Assembly (NCBI RefSeq): GCF_000165395.2
Contig: NW_026261572.1
Coordinates: forward strand, 310,001-374,000
From: Babesia bovis T2Bo
Taxonomy: Eukaryota; Apicomplexa; Aconoidasida; Piroplasmida; Babesiidae
Direction of reading: 5' to 3'
DNA length: 64,000 nucleotides
Shown here: one piece after another, positions 32,737 through 43,968 of the stretch
Layout: the number at the start of each line of letters is the position of its first letter
Position numbering within the stretch: the first letter of the stretch is position 1
Notes under the pieces: model-generated
Databases searched by the model: none
What the model was told of the DNA's origin: nothing
The model's input: only the letters and a program-made list of their open reading frames with translations
Program-made: the position numbers and the translations under genes

Positions 32737-35389
32737 ATGAAGATTCCAGGATCGATAGATATCAAGTAGGTGTGTATCATTTATGTGCTTATGGTTTTGT
32801 AGAAGCTTCTTCCAGGCCAAGCCTAATAAAGATCGCACCAATACAAATAGAGTGATGGGCACTGCTAACAACGATGCATCACTAAATTCTAACTACACAT
32901 TAAAAGAAGAATGCGATTCTCACGAAATTGGAACAAATACAGGCATATCAAAGTTAACCGTTAATAGAACTCCGAAAAGGGATATTTTGAAAGATTCCGA
33001 AGTGAATTTAAGTTGGAGTGAAGGTATGTGCAGCTCTATGATAAAATCTAACTATAACCTTAGATGAACTTTCTGTTTCCTGTTCTAACAGTAATTTGGA
33101 GAGGGATATACCTTCTGAAAACTCCCTTCATGAAGTTAATGTACCTGCCAAAAAACAAAAGACCGTTAATATTCGCCGCTCGGAAGCAGATGAGCCATCT
33201 GTTGGTTCCTTGTTCAATATCTCTCTGAAGGAGAACGACAAAAATGCGGACATTATGTCAGCCAAATTTGATCCGAGTTTATTTGATATAAGTCATTACA
33301 AATCGACATTTCCGCCACAGGGGAATCGAGACTCGTTACTTTTCAACTTTTTGGCCGAAATATTGCAGAAAGTGGAGGATGCATTTGGTTCTGGTACTGG
33401 TAGTAGGAAATATGTTTTTACTTTGTTATCGAACTTCTTCCGGGTGTTAATTTATCACCAACCAAGTGACGTGATTCCTGCAATGTATCTGATGCTAAAT
33501 AGGTAATACAAAGTTATCGGTCTGTTACACTGCTTCAGAATTTCAGCAGAATATGAAGGGGAAGAATTTGGAGTTGGTGACACTATGCTGATAAAGGCCA
33601 TGGCACAATCATACGGGAAAAGTGAAAAGGCAGTCAAAGAAAGTAAGTGCTACTGTAATTTCCATTTACCGTGAATTGTTTCTTTACTATATATTTGTGT
33701 AGTGCTGTCGAAACATGAAGATCTGGGAAAAGTAGCGAGCTTGAGTAGCTGTACATCGCAAACAATCGTCAGATTGCCTGATTTGACAATAACAAGTGTC
33801 TTTAATAACTTCAAAACTATAGCGAGAGAAGAAGGAAAAAATTCAATGACACGAAAGACGGACATCATTAAGCGGATGCTTAGTTGTGCTAAAAAGATAG
33901 AGGCAAAGTATATTGTGAGATGTTTACAGCAAAAAATGCGTATCGGAGTCAACGCTCCCACTTTGTTTCAGTCAATTGCAGATGCTACATATTTAACAAA
34001 GGCATCAAAGGATGGACAGCCCGCCATTGGTGATATACGTACTTCGGGAATAGAACAGGTTGATTCTATCAATGATATGGAAAAGGCAGTCAAAACCGCC
34101 ACGACATATCTCCCTTGTATTGAAACTGTAGTAGGGCACCTTCTGGATGGTGACACTTGTGATGAATTTTTAGAGCATTGTAAAATTCGACCCGGCATTC
34201 CGGTGCGTCCAATGTTGGCGAAGGCTATAAGCAAAACTTCTGACATAGTACAAGCCATTGGCGCTGAGGATAACCCATTCACTTGTGAATATAAATACGA
34301 CGGTGAACGTCTTCAAATACACTTGTTGGAAGATCGTTGTGTTAAGCTGTTCAGCCGTAATATGGAAAACCTTTGTGGGAAATACCCGGACGTTATGGAA
34401 AATTTTCTTACAAGTGTAAAACCTGACGTACAAGATTGCATTATAGACTCTGAAGTAGTGGCATATGATCGTAGTAGTGGAAAGATACTCCCCTTTCAAC
34501 AGTTATCCACGAGAAAGAGAAAAGGAGTTACTGTCAATGATGTCACCATACAGGTATGCATATATCCCTTTGATATATTATATCTCAACGGGGAACAAAT
34601 TGTTGATAAGTCTTTGAAAGAACGTCGTAAGGCACTAGAGAGCACGGTTTACGAAAAAGACGGTCTACTTCACTTTGCTCGTCACAAAGATATGGACTCC
34701 CTAGAAGACATTGATGATTTTCTACGACAGGCTGTATCTGACTCATGTGAAGGATTGATGATAAAGAGTTTGGACAGTGAATCAACGTATGAGCCTCAAA
34801 AACGCTCTAACAATTGGTTGAAATTTAAGAAGGACTACATCGATGGTATGGGCGACTCTGTTGATCTCGTTCCAATAGCAGCGTTTTTGGGAAAGGTATG
34901 TGTGTCATTCTGGAAGTATACATATGTTGTGTAGGGCAAACGTACGAGTGTATATGGTTCATATCTACTGGCTGTGTACGATCCGATACATGAAGTATAC
35001 CAGAGTGTATGCAAAACGGGAACTGGATTTAGCGATCAAACGCTAAAGGATTTGTTTGACAGCTTACAAGAGCACACAGTGCAAAACAAACCATCTATAT
35101 ATGTTGTTTCGGACAAATTTGAGCCCGATGTGTGGTTTCAGCCAGCAAAGGTTTGGGAATGCAAAGCAGCTGACCTTTCAATTTCTCCTATACACACTGC
35201 GAGCCAAGATATGACCGCCAGTGGAAAGGTAGTTGCTTTGCGTTGTGTTTTACAAAATATGTTCAGGGTATAGGCCTCCGATTCCCTAGATTTGTGCGCC
35301 TGCGAGAAGACAAGAAGCCCATGGATGCTACAACAAGCCATCAAATATTTGACATGTACGAAAGCCAGTTCAAGAATGGAGCTTCGTAG
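32737..35389 (+). CDS. LIG1: DNA ligase I (ATP-dependent)
   Basis: Seven exons: 32737-32765, 32803-33023, 33064-33502, 33539-33642, 33703-34895, 34935-35228 and 35267-35389; introns 37, 40, 36, 60, 39 and 38 bp; 800 aa. The first intron splits a PCNA-interaction-like box (SIDIKSFFQ, residues 6-14), which helps fix the start. Then comes the DNA-binding domain, the adenylation domain with nucleophile Lys462 in [12 protein letters not shown], and an OB-fold domain ([34 protein letters not shown]). It seals nicks during replication and repair. No obvious apicoplast leader, so a nuclear role is most likely. The 3' end overlaps the neighbouring minus gene if that gene uses its last intron. Confidence 0.96.
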
Positions 35390-36633
35390 GACAGTATTGC
35401 CGCAAAACCTCGGGTTTAATGATCTGTTCGCTGATGTTGCGTTGGACTACGATATATATGTGAACATTAGATTAATCCTACCTTTATAGCGAAACTGTAG
35501 TACTATACTATGAACAATATCCTGCTGAAGTAGTGTTTTATTTTCGTCAACAGCTTGTTTCAACGGCATTTCAACGAGTTCCCAATCATTCATCCCAACT
35601 TTACTTATGAGTATTGACTGCAGTTCACTTTTTATATTGGATACCAAAGTCCTTACTGGCGGATATATTGTTATCACCGTGTTTCCTGGAAACCTAATTT
35701 TGATTTGCACAGTATCATTACTTTCCACATATTCACATTTTTGTTGTAGCTGATCCAAATATTTTCTTGAAGATGACTCGAAATCTCTACATTTACCTAC
35801 ATTATAAATCTTCATAATGTGCGCAGTGGAGTGGGTTGATTCCGATGTATCTCCAAAGTTAGTATCAATTGATGCTTTACGCATGTTCGCTGCGTTTTCG
35901 AAAGAGATGACAGGGTTCCATTGCCCAAGGGTTGTTTGTACGCTTGCCTAAATGAAACTATACGTACTTTCACGTTACAAAAAACACAATTTAGATTACT
36001 TTATGCATTTTCACATGGCATTAAAAAGCATATAAACACTCACCGATAATGTTTTTTCGAGAGCTAAAATTTCTGACTTTGTCCGATCCACTCCTAGGCA
36101 TTCGAAACTCTCGGTATTGGCATTTTTGTTAACATCACTGCTGTGTTGATATGCCTTAAAAGGATCGAAGAAATGCCCCTCTAACGATTTTATATGTACA
36201 TTGCAATCTTCTTTGAGAGCAGTTATGAGTAACTGATATGCTTTACGAAGCAACGGAACGTCCACTACCCGGAGCACGGCGAAACCATTAACGCTGCGGA
36301 AGCCCAACGAGTTCAATACAGTTAATACCGGGACATTTGTTCCAATAATGGATGAATATGTGGAATTAGATTCGCGGATACGTCTTTTTTCGCGTCCCCA
36401 TGGATTTAAAAGTATATTCTCTACAATCTTCAACAACAGCTTATATACTTTAACCTTCTTATCATCAGAGATTGCCTGCGACGAGTTATTTCACATTGAA
36501 TGACACTAACTGTTCTCAAATCAGAGATTGCTTTGACTAGAGCCTTGGAATCAAATGAACTTGTAAACTTCACCTCATCTGTCTCAAAGAGCTTGGACTC
36601 GTCTGATGCATCTGCAGATTCCGATAAGTCCAT
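35370..36633 (-). CDS. PUB- and UBX-like domain protein (p97/Cdc48 cofactor candidate)
   Basis: Exons 36511-36633, 36044-36475, 35482-35947 and 35370-35446; introns 35, 96 and 35 bp; 365 aa. Residues about 50-130 resemble a PUB domain ([13 protein letters not shown]...[18 protein letters not shown]). Residues about 245-330 resemble a ubiquitin-like UBX fold ([19 protein letters not shown]...SIVLQFRYK). This pairing is known from UBXN6-type and PUB/PUG proteins that bind the AAA ATPase p97/Cdc48 in ER-associated degradation. The last intron is optional: without it the frame stops at 35447. With it the CDS overlaps the DNA ligase end by 20 bp. Confidence 0.72.
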
Positions 36634-37146
36634 ATTGATATACACATCCCTGTCTTATGTTTATTGTATACGATATCATTACGTCCTTTTAACGTTGACG
36701 TTATTGTTTTGGTCTATAACTAATGGCGCCGCAAACGAGTGTCCTTAGACAATTATATGACTCCATATATTTATATAACTCATCAAACAGTTTTCCGCCT
36801 TTGACATTATAAAATATCACATATTACAGCAGTATTGCTGTGTGTTAAAGGAAGCCGCAGTAGACCGAAGTCCCTACACACGCTGCCCGCGTTATATTCC
36901 AAATTTGACTATATTGTGTGAGATTTTTGTATGTCTCATGTGATTTTATATTTGGGTTATTGATGTAGTTGGATTCATATGTTTCCTTATTTTATTGGTT
37001 GCAACACTTTATTACTAAAACAGTAGATCGCCAGAAGGTCGTGAAACTAACGGCGTCAAGGTCTATCTTTCCATCGAATTTGGGTTGTCTAATGCAAACC
37101 TATAAGTAAAGTCTATTTACATTATATGTTCTAGAGTACGCCAGTT
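36634..37146. other. Divergent intergenic region
   Basis: Promoter region for the PUB/UBX gene (-) and the acyltransferase gene (+). AT-rich; no further feature recognised. Confidence 0.45.
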
Positions 37147-38665
37147 ATGATGGTGGCCTCTGAAGAGGAGGGGTCTTCATTAAGACAACGTCCACTTTTA
37201 GGTCGTAGACAGGGAGATATCAGTGATGAGAGGCCAGTTGAATTTGATTTTGATGTGTTACGTGTTAAGTCACGCCCAGGTTGGCTGAAACGATGGAACC
37301 ATATTATCGTTGGATTTATTTGGACGTATTTGCATTTTCGTCTTACTTACAATGTCACACGACATTGGCAAGAATCTTATAGTATCATGTCATTTATCAG
37401 GCATCATTACATTTCGTTGTCTTATGTCGCTACATATTGGATGCTGCTGATTACATCTGTATATTCGGTTTTTCATTACGACCAATGTGTCAGGTTCCAT
37501 GTAAAAAACTTTGACAAGTTCCCGGACATGTACGAGGACCATGCGAATCAAGCCGCTTTGATGCATGCTGATCTTAAGAACTATAGCATATACCTTCAGT
37601 TGTTCGGTGCATTGTTTTTGGCACCGTTGAGAATCGTCGGCGGTATGCTATTTTTCGTTGCCGCCATGTTGTTCATCGGTAATCAACCATTGAATTTGTC
37701 TAATATTGTTGTAGGAATTCCTTTAACGGTGTTGTGCGGACACTTTAAGACAAGGTCTCGGCAATATGCTGCTTTCGTGTTTTATTATTTAACTATTTAT
37801 GCGTTTTGGGGTTTAGGTAGGCTTCAAAGGAGGTAGTTTTTATCAATGCGGATAGGTATCTATGAGGTGAAGACAGTTTATGCAGAAGGTGTTGACCGTG
37901 AGAAGCCGATGAATGTGATCAGTAACCATATTGGCATCGTGGTACGTTTTTCTGCTACCAGAGACATTTTTGTAGGACGTGGTTTATATGTTACACAGTG
38001 GTTCATTTTCCTTTGTTTGTAAAAAGTCGCTGGAAAATGCTTTTATCATTGGCCACTTCATCAAATTGTTGAATTGCATTGTCGTCGATCGCCATTCAGC
38101 TCAAAATCGCAAAGAAGTTTTCTGGAATATCGTCGAGCGTATGCAATCCATAGATCAGGGCAAAGAACCAATATCTTTAATGGTGTATCCGGAAGGTACT
38201 ACTTCTAGAGGCAACATTTTGCTTCCTTTCAAACATGGATCATTTGGTGCATTGGTCCCTCTGCAACCCATGCTGGTTGTACTTGACTACACGTACTTAA
38301 ACATCACATTTGACGCCTTTCCGTGGAAGTGGTGGGTGTTCCACACTTTCTGTTCACCCATCACTACGGCGTTTATCGCATACTGGTTGCCTACTATTTA
38401 CCCACCCGGTAAAGAAGAAATTGCTATAAAGGGTGAACAGACTTGCATCCGGGAGTACGCCTTATATGCGAATCGGGTTATGCGTGAGGCAATTCTCAAG
38501 CTCAACCCCAATGTAGATCGCGCTTACCTCCAACAAAGGGATGTCGTAGTTTCACCAACATTGCGTCAGAAGCTGCTGGCGCGTTTATATGGGCCGCTGC
38601 TGCAAAAACAATATAGAATTACAGATGCCGAAATGCGCAAAACTGATGAAGTAGTATTCCAATAA
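37147..38665 (+). CDS. Lysophospholipid acyltransferase (LPCAT-like)
   Basis: Exons 37147-37816, 37856-37941 and 37976-38665 (introns 39 and 34 bp) encode 481 aa. An N-terminal cytosolic segment is followed by membrane helices (residues about 55-70, 85-105, 150-190). The PlsC domain then shows motif I as NHIGIVD (HX4D; the Asp is the first codon of exon 3), an FVCKKSLEN block, and motif III as YPEGTTSRGNILLPFKHGSF. This order is typical of LPCAT/LPEAT enzymes that acylate lysophospholipids at the ER. No EF-hands are present. Substrate specificity cannot be read from the sequence. Confidence 0.88.
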
Positions 38666-39281
38666 TATATTATGACTCAACGTTAGTGCATGTATTGGCC
38701 GTTAACTGTTGGAATCTCTCTGTTAAGCATATTAAATCGTCCTGCAGCCTCGAAAGTTCTTTAGCTATACGACGATTATAAAGCTAATTAAGATGCAAAA
38801 GGATGTTGTTACCATAAATTGTAAAAAGCTAATCTATCTCGCTTGAGATACATACACGTATACGCGCAATAGTTTGTTATATAATTACAATAATACTGAA
38901 CTAAGATATGATGACTACGACAAATAATCTGCACGGAAAAGCAGAGTTAGAACATTCGTAGATCTTTACAACAAGCTGTACAACTAATAAGGTTAATTAT
39001 ATAAAGACAAATGTAAATTCTAGAGCGTTGAAGACACATTGTAAACAGCTGTCTAAAATAGTTACACATTGCTACGTTCTGCTCGTTTATGTCCAACTAA
39101 TACACCATCACTAGTAATTAAATAATATGCTATCAAATATTGATTATAATTATATATTGTATATATAATTCATAAAAAGAATTATCATTAATGGAATCTT
39201 CTGTCTACACATTGTGGGCAGGAAGGTCGCTATATATTTTAGAATTATAATGAATGATTCTACAATACATGACACAATCAC
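38666..39281. other. AT-rich intergenic region
   Basis: Same-strand spacer between the acyltransferase and SET-domain genes; very AT-rich near 39118-39180. Holds the 3' end of one and the promoter of the other; nothing else recognised. Confidence 0.45.
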
Positions 39282-42143
39282 ATGTATAAATACACACCAA
39301 TAATATTCCTTACGTATGTGTTGATAATACTTTTATGGAAACCTGCATATCTTCTTAATAAATTGTCTAACAACCTTCACGGTAAATGTGCAAATCTCTA
39401 CTCAAAATGTACCTCTAAAAAGAATTCAACCTTTTTCATTAGCTGCTACAATGCAAATGGCGCGGATTTGTGGTCCATTAATGACAAAGAGCCTATATCT
39501 TCTTTGTATTCCCATGTAGGAGAAATCAGTTCCATAAATCCCCTCATTCAAAATGTGCATCACATGCTATACGAGAATGGAGCTGTTAAGCCACATATTG
39601 AGCTTGCATCATGTCATAGAGGCAAATACTTCGCTGAATCGATAGTTGAAGTGTTTATGACAGCAAAAAATGTTGACTCTTCTCTCACTGGGAATTCTTT
39701 CTCTGATTGCAATGATTACTTTATCAGATTTGATGGCGATGAAGGATCAGAACTTAGATTCGTTGCTACACGGGATATTAAACGTGGTACTACTCTTATC
39801 AGTATACCGTATAAGTGGTCATACTCCCTGTCCCAAATACAAGATAGCTTCATTAGCGAATGCTTTGATTTAAATGACCACTCAATGGAAAAGGAAATTG
39901 CCGAGTTTGTTAATCATGTAATTAATCTACATAGATTGAATATAGGGAACTTCATGAAATATGATTTGGGATATGATAAAGAATGCCACCCGTATTCTCC
40001 AAATATTGTCCCACATTCTTCAGGATGCTACAATAACAGCAACGTAAATATAGTTGCTAGTGATAAGACATCTAATTTTGTTGCAAACCCGTTTGGCATT
40101 GGAACGTACCAGGATAAGAGTAACCCCGATAGCACATTAAACGATGGCTTCTATAGGAGGATGTGCCATGCGATCAAACTTAATCGTTTGAGAACATTTA
40201 AAGCTATATTAATCGCTGATAGTACATTATCAATGGGGGATGTAATTAGTAATGCACTGGAACTTAAGGACTACGAATTCGCCTACCTAAATCAGGATGA
40301 GAAAGAACTTTTAATTCTTTCGTTGTATATATTTGCGGATTATTTCAATGCATTATTTGCGCTTATTTTGAACATTATCTACAATTATAGATCTATACCA
40401 ACGCTGAAGAAAGATAATATCATTAAACTCAGTTGGGCACACCACCTACTCACCAAGAATGTGAATCATCTCCCTCTACTTTTACCCAAAGATTCAATCG
40501 ATCAAATACAAGAACCTATATGCAAAGACAGACTTTCGCAACGTAATAGGGCGATTAATGATTTGCTTATGGTGGTGAAAGACCCTTTGTATATTGTACA
40601 ACAGCGCATAGAACAACTTGCGCAATCGCATTATAAAATGGAAGACACTCATCCGGAAGATAAAGGATGTGGTCCACTCATGTACAACCGTAAGATTCAT
40701 GCTGAAGAGGCTATGGAACTTATAGAATCGGAGCTTCAGGCGTTTGGTAATGGCAGTCACAGTGCCTTATCAATTACGCGTGATATCATCTTAGATATAG
40801 TTGGAAATCGTTCATCTTACTACGAAGAGGTGGTTGACAGTGTCGACATTTTAAAGTTTTTTGAAGAATATTTGACGGGCACTTTAGAACCAGATAAATA
40901 CAAAAACGTCAGTATAGACACATGGGTGAGATCCCTAAATGGCCTAGTGAATCGAACTTCATTGAGTAACATATTTGCATCAGTGGTTGCACATAACATG
41001 AGAGCAAGGAAGGTGGTCAATGGTGACGATATTGCTACAGAGTACACTATTCGTACACTATTGCATAATGCTGGATCGGGTATTATGTTGCATCCTACTG
41101 ATGAAGGAAGTGTACATACCATAGATGAAGCGCATGTAGTACCTTTCATAGATATTGTAAACCACAATTCGACGAATCCAAATTGTATTTTGGAGATAGA
41201 CAACAAGAATCAGAAGGGCTTTAACCTCCGTGCTATACGCCAAATCAAAGCCGGTGAAGAAATATTTGTCAATTATGGAGATTATGATAATAACATGCTG
41301 TTTGTAGATTACGGAATCGTGCCTAAATTGAAACCCGATATTGGCGTCCTTATGGAGGTTGAACCTATGATGATACAAAATGCTGCGCTATCGAGAAACT
41401 TGGCACACCTGTTGCCAACGTTTTTCCCAGCAGGGTTGGCGCCGGAAAAACGTGAACTGATGGAAAAGATAAATATGTTCAAAATACCAAAGGACGACAA
41501 TTACCTACAACTATATAACGATCCACATTACGCAGGTATGCCCGTGGTACAGTATAATGAATTCATGGCTAAATTCATGGATAGGAATAAGCCATTGGCT
41601 TCTCTAAATACGGAAGGTGTGGATATGGAAGCCATAAAGCAAGAACGCACATCCTACCGACAGCCACTAGAAACGTTGTTCCCATTTAAGGATGATCGAT
41701 CTGACCCAATGAACATCCTTCACATCGACACTAACGGGATACCTTGCCCAAAGCTTGTTTTGGTATTAAAGATTTGCTTTTGTAGAACGAAGAAAAGACT
41801 TCAATGGATTGCGCAGCATGACATCCATTATTTGGCCACCAGCATCAATTCACCTCTTGATATTGAGGTGTTCAAAGTGGCTTCAATGGTATGCTGTGAA
41901 TACATCAAGGCACGGTATCCGACCACCATAGCGGAAGACCTCAGGCAGGTGAGCGACCCAGAGCTGCATAAACTATCGGGGTCCGTGGGAACATCGATTG
42001 AGCAAATGCGCAAGAGGAATAATGTACGCATTCCCAACGCGCTTGTACTAGCTCATGCATTACGGGCGAAAATGCCTTTATACAGATGCGCAAGCTACTA
42101 CGAGTCCATAGCAAAAGACTTCGAAATTAGCCAAAAGGGTTAG
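39282..42143 (+). CDS. SET-domain protein, Rubisco-LSMT-like lysine methyltransferase, with secretory leader
   Basis: Single exon, 953 aa from ATG 39282. Residues 5-25 are a hydrophobic signal (IIFLTYVLIILLWKPAYLL), followed by an Asn/Lys/Ser/Cys-rich stretch, the bipartite layout of apicoplast-targeted proteins. Parts of a split SET domain are seen: ELRFVATRDIKRGTTLISIP (about residues 158-177) and, far downstream, VPFIDIVNHNSTNPN and GEEIFVNYGDYDNN (about 620-670), separated by a large insertion as in LSMT/SETD3-type enzymes. A helical C-terminal part with ETLFPF and Cys-containing segments would be the LSMT substrate-binding domain. Protein lysine (or His) methylation is inferred. Apicoplast location is a hypothesis from the leader. 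Confidence 0.82.
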   Translation: MYKYTPIIFLTYVLIILLWKPAYLLNKLSNNLHGKCANLYSKCTSKKNSTFFISCYNANGADLWSINDKEPISSLYSHVGEISSINPLIQNVHHMLYENGAVKPHIELASCHRGKYFAESIVEVFMTAKNVDSSLTGNSFSDCNDYFIRFDGDEGSELRFVATRDIKRGTTLISIPYKWSYSLSQIQDSFISECFDLNDHSMEKEIAEFVNHVINLHRLNIGNFMKYDLGYDKECHPYSPNIVPHSSGCYNNSNVNIVASDKTSNFVANPFGIGTYQDKSNPDSTLNDGFYRRMCHAIKLNRLRTFKAILIADSTLSMGDVISNALELKDYEFAYLNQDEKELLILSLYIFADYFNALFALILNIIYNYRSIPTLKKDNIIKLSWAHHLLTKNVNHLPLLLPKDSIDQIQEPICKDRLSQRNRAINDLLMVVKDPLYIVQQRIEQLAQSHYKMEDTHPEDKGCGPLMYNRKIHAEEAMELIESELQAFGNGSHSALSITRDIILDIVGNRSSYYEEVVDSVDILKFFEEYLTGTLEPDKYKNVSIDTWVRSLNGLVNRTSLSNIFASVVAHNMRARKVVNGDDIATEYTIRTLLHNAGSGIMLHPTDEGSVHTIDEAHVVPFIDIVNHNSTNPNCILEIDNKNQKGFNLRAIRQIKAGEEIFVNYGDYDNNMLFVDYGIVPKLKPDIGVLMEVEPMMIQNAALSRNLAHLLPTFFPAGLAPEKRELMEKINMFKIPKDDNYLQLYNDPHYAGMPVVQYNEFMAKFMDRNKPLASLNTEGVDMEAIKQERTSYRQPLETLFPFKDDRSDPMNILHIDTNGIPCPKLVLVLKICFCRTKKRLQWIAQHDIHYLATSINSPLDIEVFKVASMVCCEYIKARYPTTIAEDLRQVSDPELHKLSGSVGTSIEQMRKRNNVRIPNALVLAHALRAKMPLYRCASYYESIAKDFEISQKG

Positions 42144-42149
42144 AAAAAG

Positions 42150-43292
42150 TTATCCGAGTTTGTAAAGATGCTGAAATCTACTGCGTAAAAACCTAGTAAA
42201 CGATGCATGGTCGCTATGCTCTTTAGGCAAGGATTCTATCAGGTAGAATTTCGGTATACTCAACGGCTGGGACTTTGACCTTGCCAGATTGATATCCAAC
42301 GCATTGAGTGTGACGGTGATGCACAGTGCATATCCTCTTAACATTGCACGCTTAAGTGCTACATGTTCCCATGATTGATTGTCTGTATCATCAAATGGAT
42401 GACGTTGTGGTTTTTCAGGTTCTTGCTTTACTTTTTTGTATTGATTATATTTACTCTTTGTCTTTATTGGGGCGGGGGGTTTTGATTTTTTGTTTAAATT
42501 CATATGTGAAAGCCCAGCTACAACAGTCATACCAATCTTATCAGGGTGCGAACACATTTCATTAGCACCCTGGATAAAGTTCCACTTCGTCTCCATTTCA
42601 GGCTCCACAAATCGATTGAATTCCACAGGTGCAAAATTACCAAAGAATTTACATGGCCCATTGTCCACAAATCGTACAATCAATCCGTCGATGGCAAGTT
42701 CCCTGGCCTGGTCAGATTCCGCTATATGCTGTAGAAAAGCTCGAAAGCGCGATTGAGACATAGAACGCCCATGTTCTTCTAGAGTTCCGCTTGATGTTGT
42801 ACCAGTGTAATCTCCGACGCTGCTACATAGTTCAGTATGCATATCACTTCCCAAATTGGATGTATTTGTGCCAACGTTGTCGGACCCAGCACCTTCAAAA
42901 TCGTTGGACGTAGGAGCACAGTTTACCAAAGCATCTAATCCAAATGCATGACTAATGATACAATCTAGCAGTGTGTTGCGATATTCGACCTTTTTAAGGT
43001 TATTGTTGATATATGGACAAGGATGGCTACAATTGGTCAATATATCTATGTTGATATAATTTGCTGACATCGCTGCCTCCCAAGCAGTACGCTTGCATAG
43101 CAAAAGGATATGTTTATCATCAAACATATCCGTGCAATTGAGAACGACGCCAATCAAGTGTACAGCATAAGCTACACACTTAGCATCGTCACCCTCATGT
43201 ACAATTGCACAGGTACTCTTATGGGCTGAGAATTCGCCCTCAAGGACGTCACACACCTCCCTAAGGTCATAATCGTAATCCATTACAACCAT
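42150..43292 (-). CDS. Hypothetical protein, 380 aa
   Basis: Single open frame from ATG 43292, ending 6 bp from the convergent SET-domain gene stop. The N-terminus is acidic (DYDYDLREVCDVLEGEF), a central part is Ser/Thr/Gly-rich and probably disordered (residues about 125-175), and a basic Lys/Pro-rich linker (KKSKPPAPIKTKSKYNQYKK) precedes the C-terminal helical block (EHVALKRAMLRGYALCITVTL). It has many scattered cysteines and no signal or membrane helix. Not recognised. Confidence 0.7.
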   Translation of the reverse strand: MVVMDYDYDLREVCDVLEGEFSAHKSTCAIVHEGDDAKCVAYAVHLIGVVLNCTDMFDDKHILLLCKRTAWEAAMSANYINIDILTNCSHPCPYINNNLKKVEYRNTLLDCIISHAFGLDALVNCAPTSNDFEGAGSDNVGTNTSNLGSDMHTELCSSVGDYTGTTSSGTLEEHGRSMSQSRFRAFLQHIAESDQARELAIDGLIVRFVDNGPCKFFGNFAPVEFNRFVEPEMETKWNFIQGANEMCSHPDKIGMTVVAGLSHMNLNKKSKPPAPIKTKSKYNQYKKVKQEPEKPQRHPFDDTDNQSWEHVALKRAMLRGYALCITVTLNALDINLARSKSQPLSIPKFYLIESLPKEHSDHASFTRFLRSRFQHLYKLG

Positions 43293-43420
43293 GAAACCGA
43301 ATCCTGGGTGTTATTCTGCAAGAGATTACGTAGAATCATGTACAACGTTGTCTATCGTCGTTAATTATCACTAAGAATATATGTGCGATATAAAGTGGTA
43401 TACTATTTTATTTTAACATA

Positions 43421-43968
43421 TTAGCAACAAAGGAAGTTTTTGTTTTTGCGGTGAACGCCCCTGCCTACCATCTGTGCTGGTGGGACCCTGCTTTGGCCCA
43501 TATCCTGGTACACAGGTCGAGGGGTATATGTGGGCAGAGGTATAGACATACTTCTAGGCTGATATTGTTCATATGGTGATACCATATGCATACCTGGGAG
43601 CATGTATGGCATCACGTTTCCACCGTATGGCACATTATCATACATTTGATAGGGCGGTGCTGCGTAATACATGCCCATTCCATCATCATACATAGGATTG
43701 TTCTTCTCCATTGGTATAGGAGGCATCATATATGCCATATTACCGGCATGAGTGGCGTTGATCTGAGATAACATTACCCCTTATTAGAATAAATATCCAA
43801 GTGCCCTAGATATCTACATAACTTACATCCATTGGCACAGCATTACATCCATGTGTTTGTTGATGATAATTTGCTCCTGATTGTTCTGGATATATTTTAT
43901 ATGATTAAAAATGAAATACCTAGATGAGTTTCTTTCCCTCCCGTATTACGTTGACCGTTGTTGTCCAT
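43421..43968 (-). CDS. Met/Tyr/Pro-rich low-complexity protein ending in Cys-Cys
   Basis: Exons 43920-43968, 43827-43885 and 43421-43762 (introns 34 and 64 bp) give 149 aa. The N-terminal part is Asn/Gln-rich and polar; the rest is built from Met, Pro, Tyr and Gly (for example YDDGMGMYYAAPPYQMYDN). The C-terminus is NKNFLCC. A terminal CC could be a geranylgeranylation or palmitoylation site, which would put the protein on a membrane face. No folded domain is evident; it may be an intrinsically disordered scaffold or RNA-granule-type protein. Confidence 0.75.

Noticed and set aside
32580..32855. 91-codon ORF as N-terminal extension of DNA ligase
   Set aside because: Out of frame with the ligase body; the ATG at 32737 with a 37-bp intron gives a PCNA-box-like start instead.
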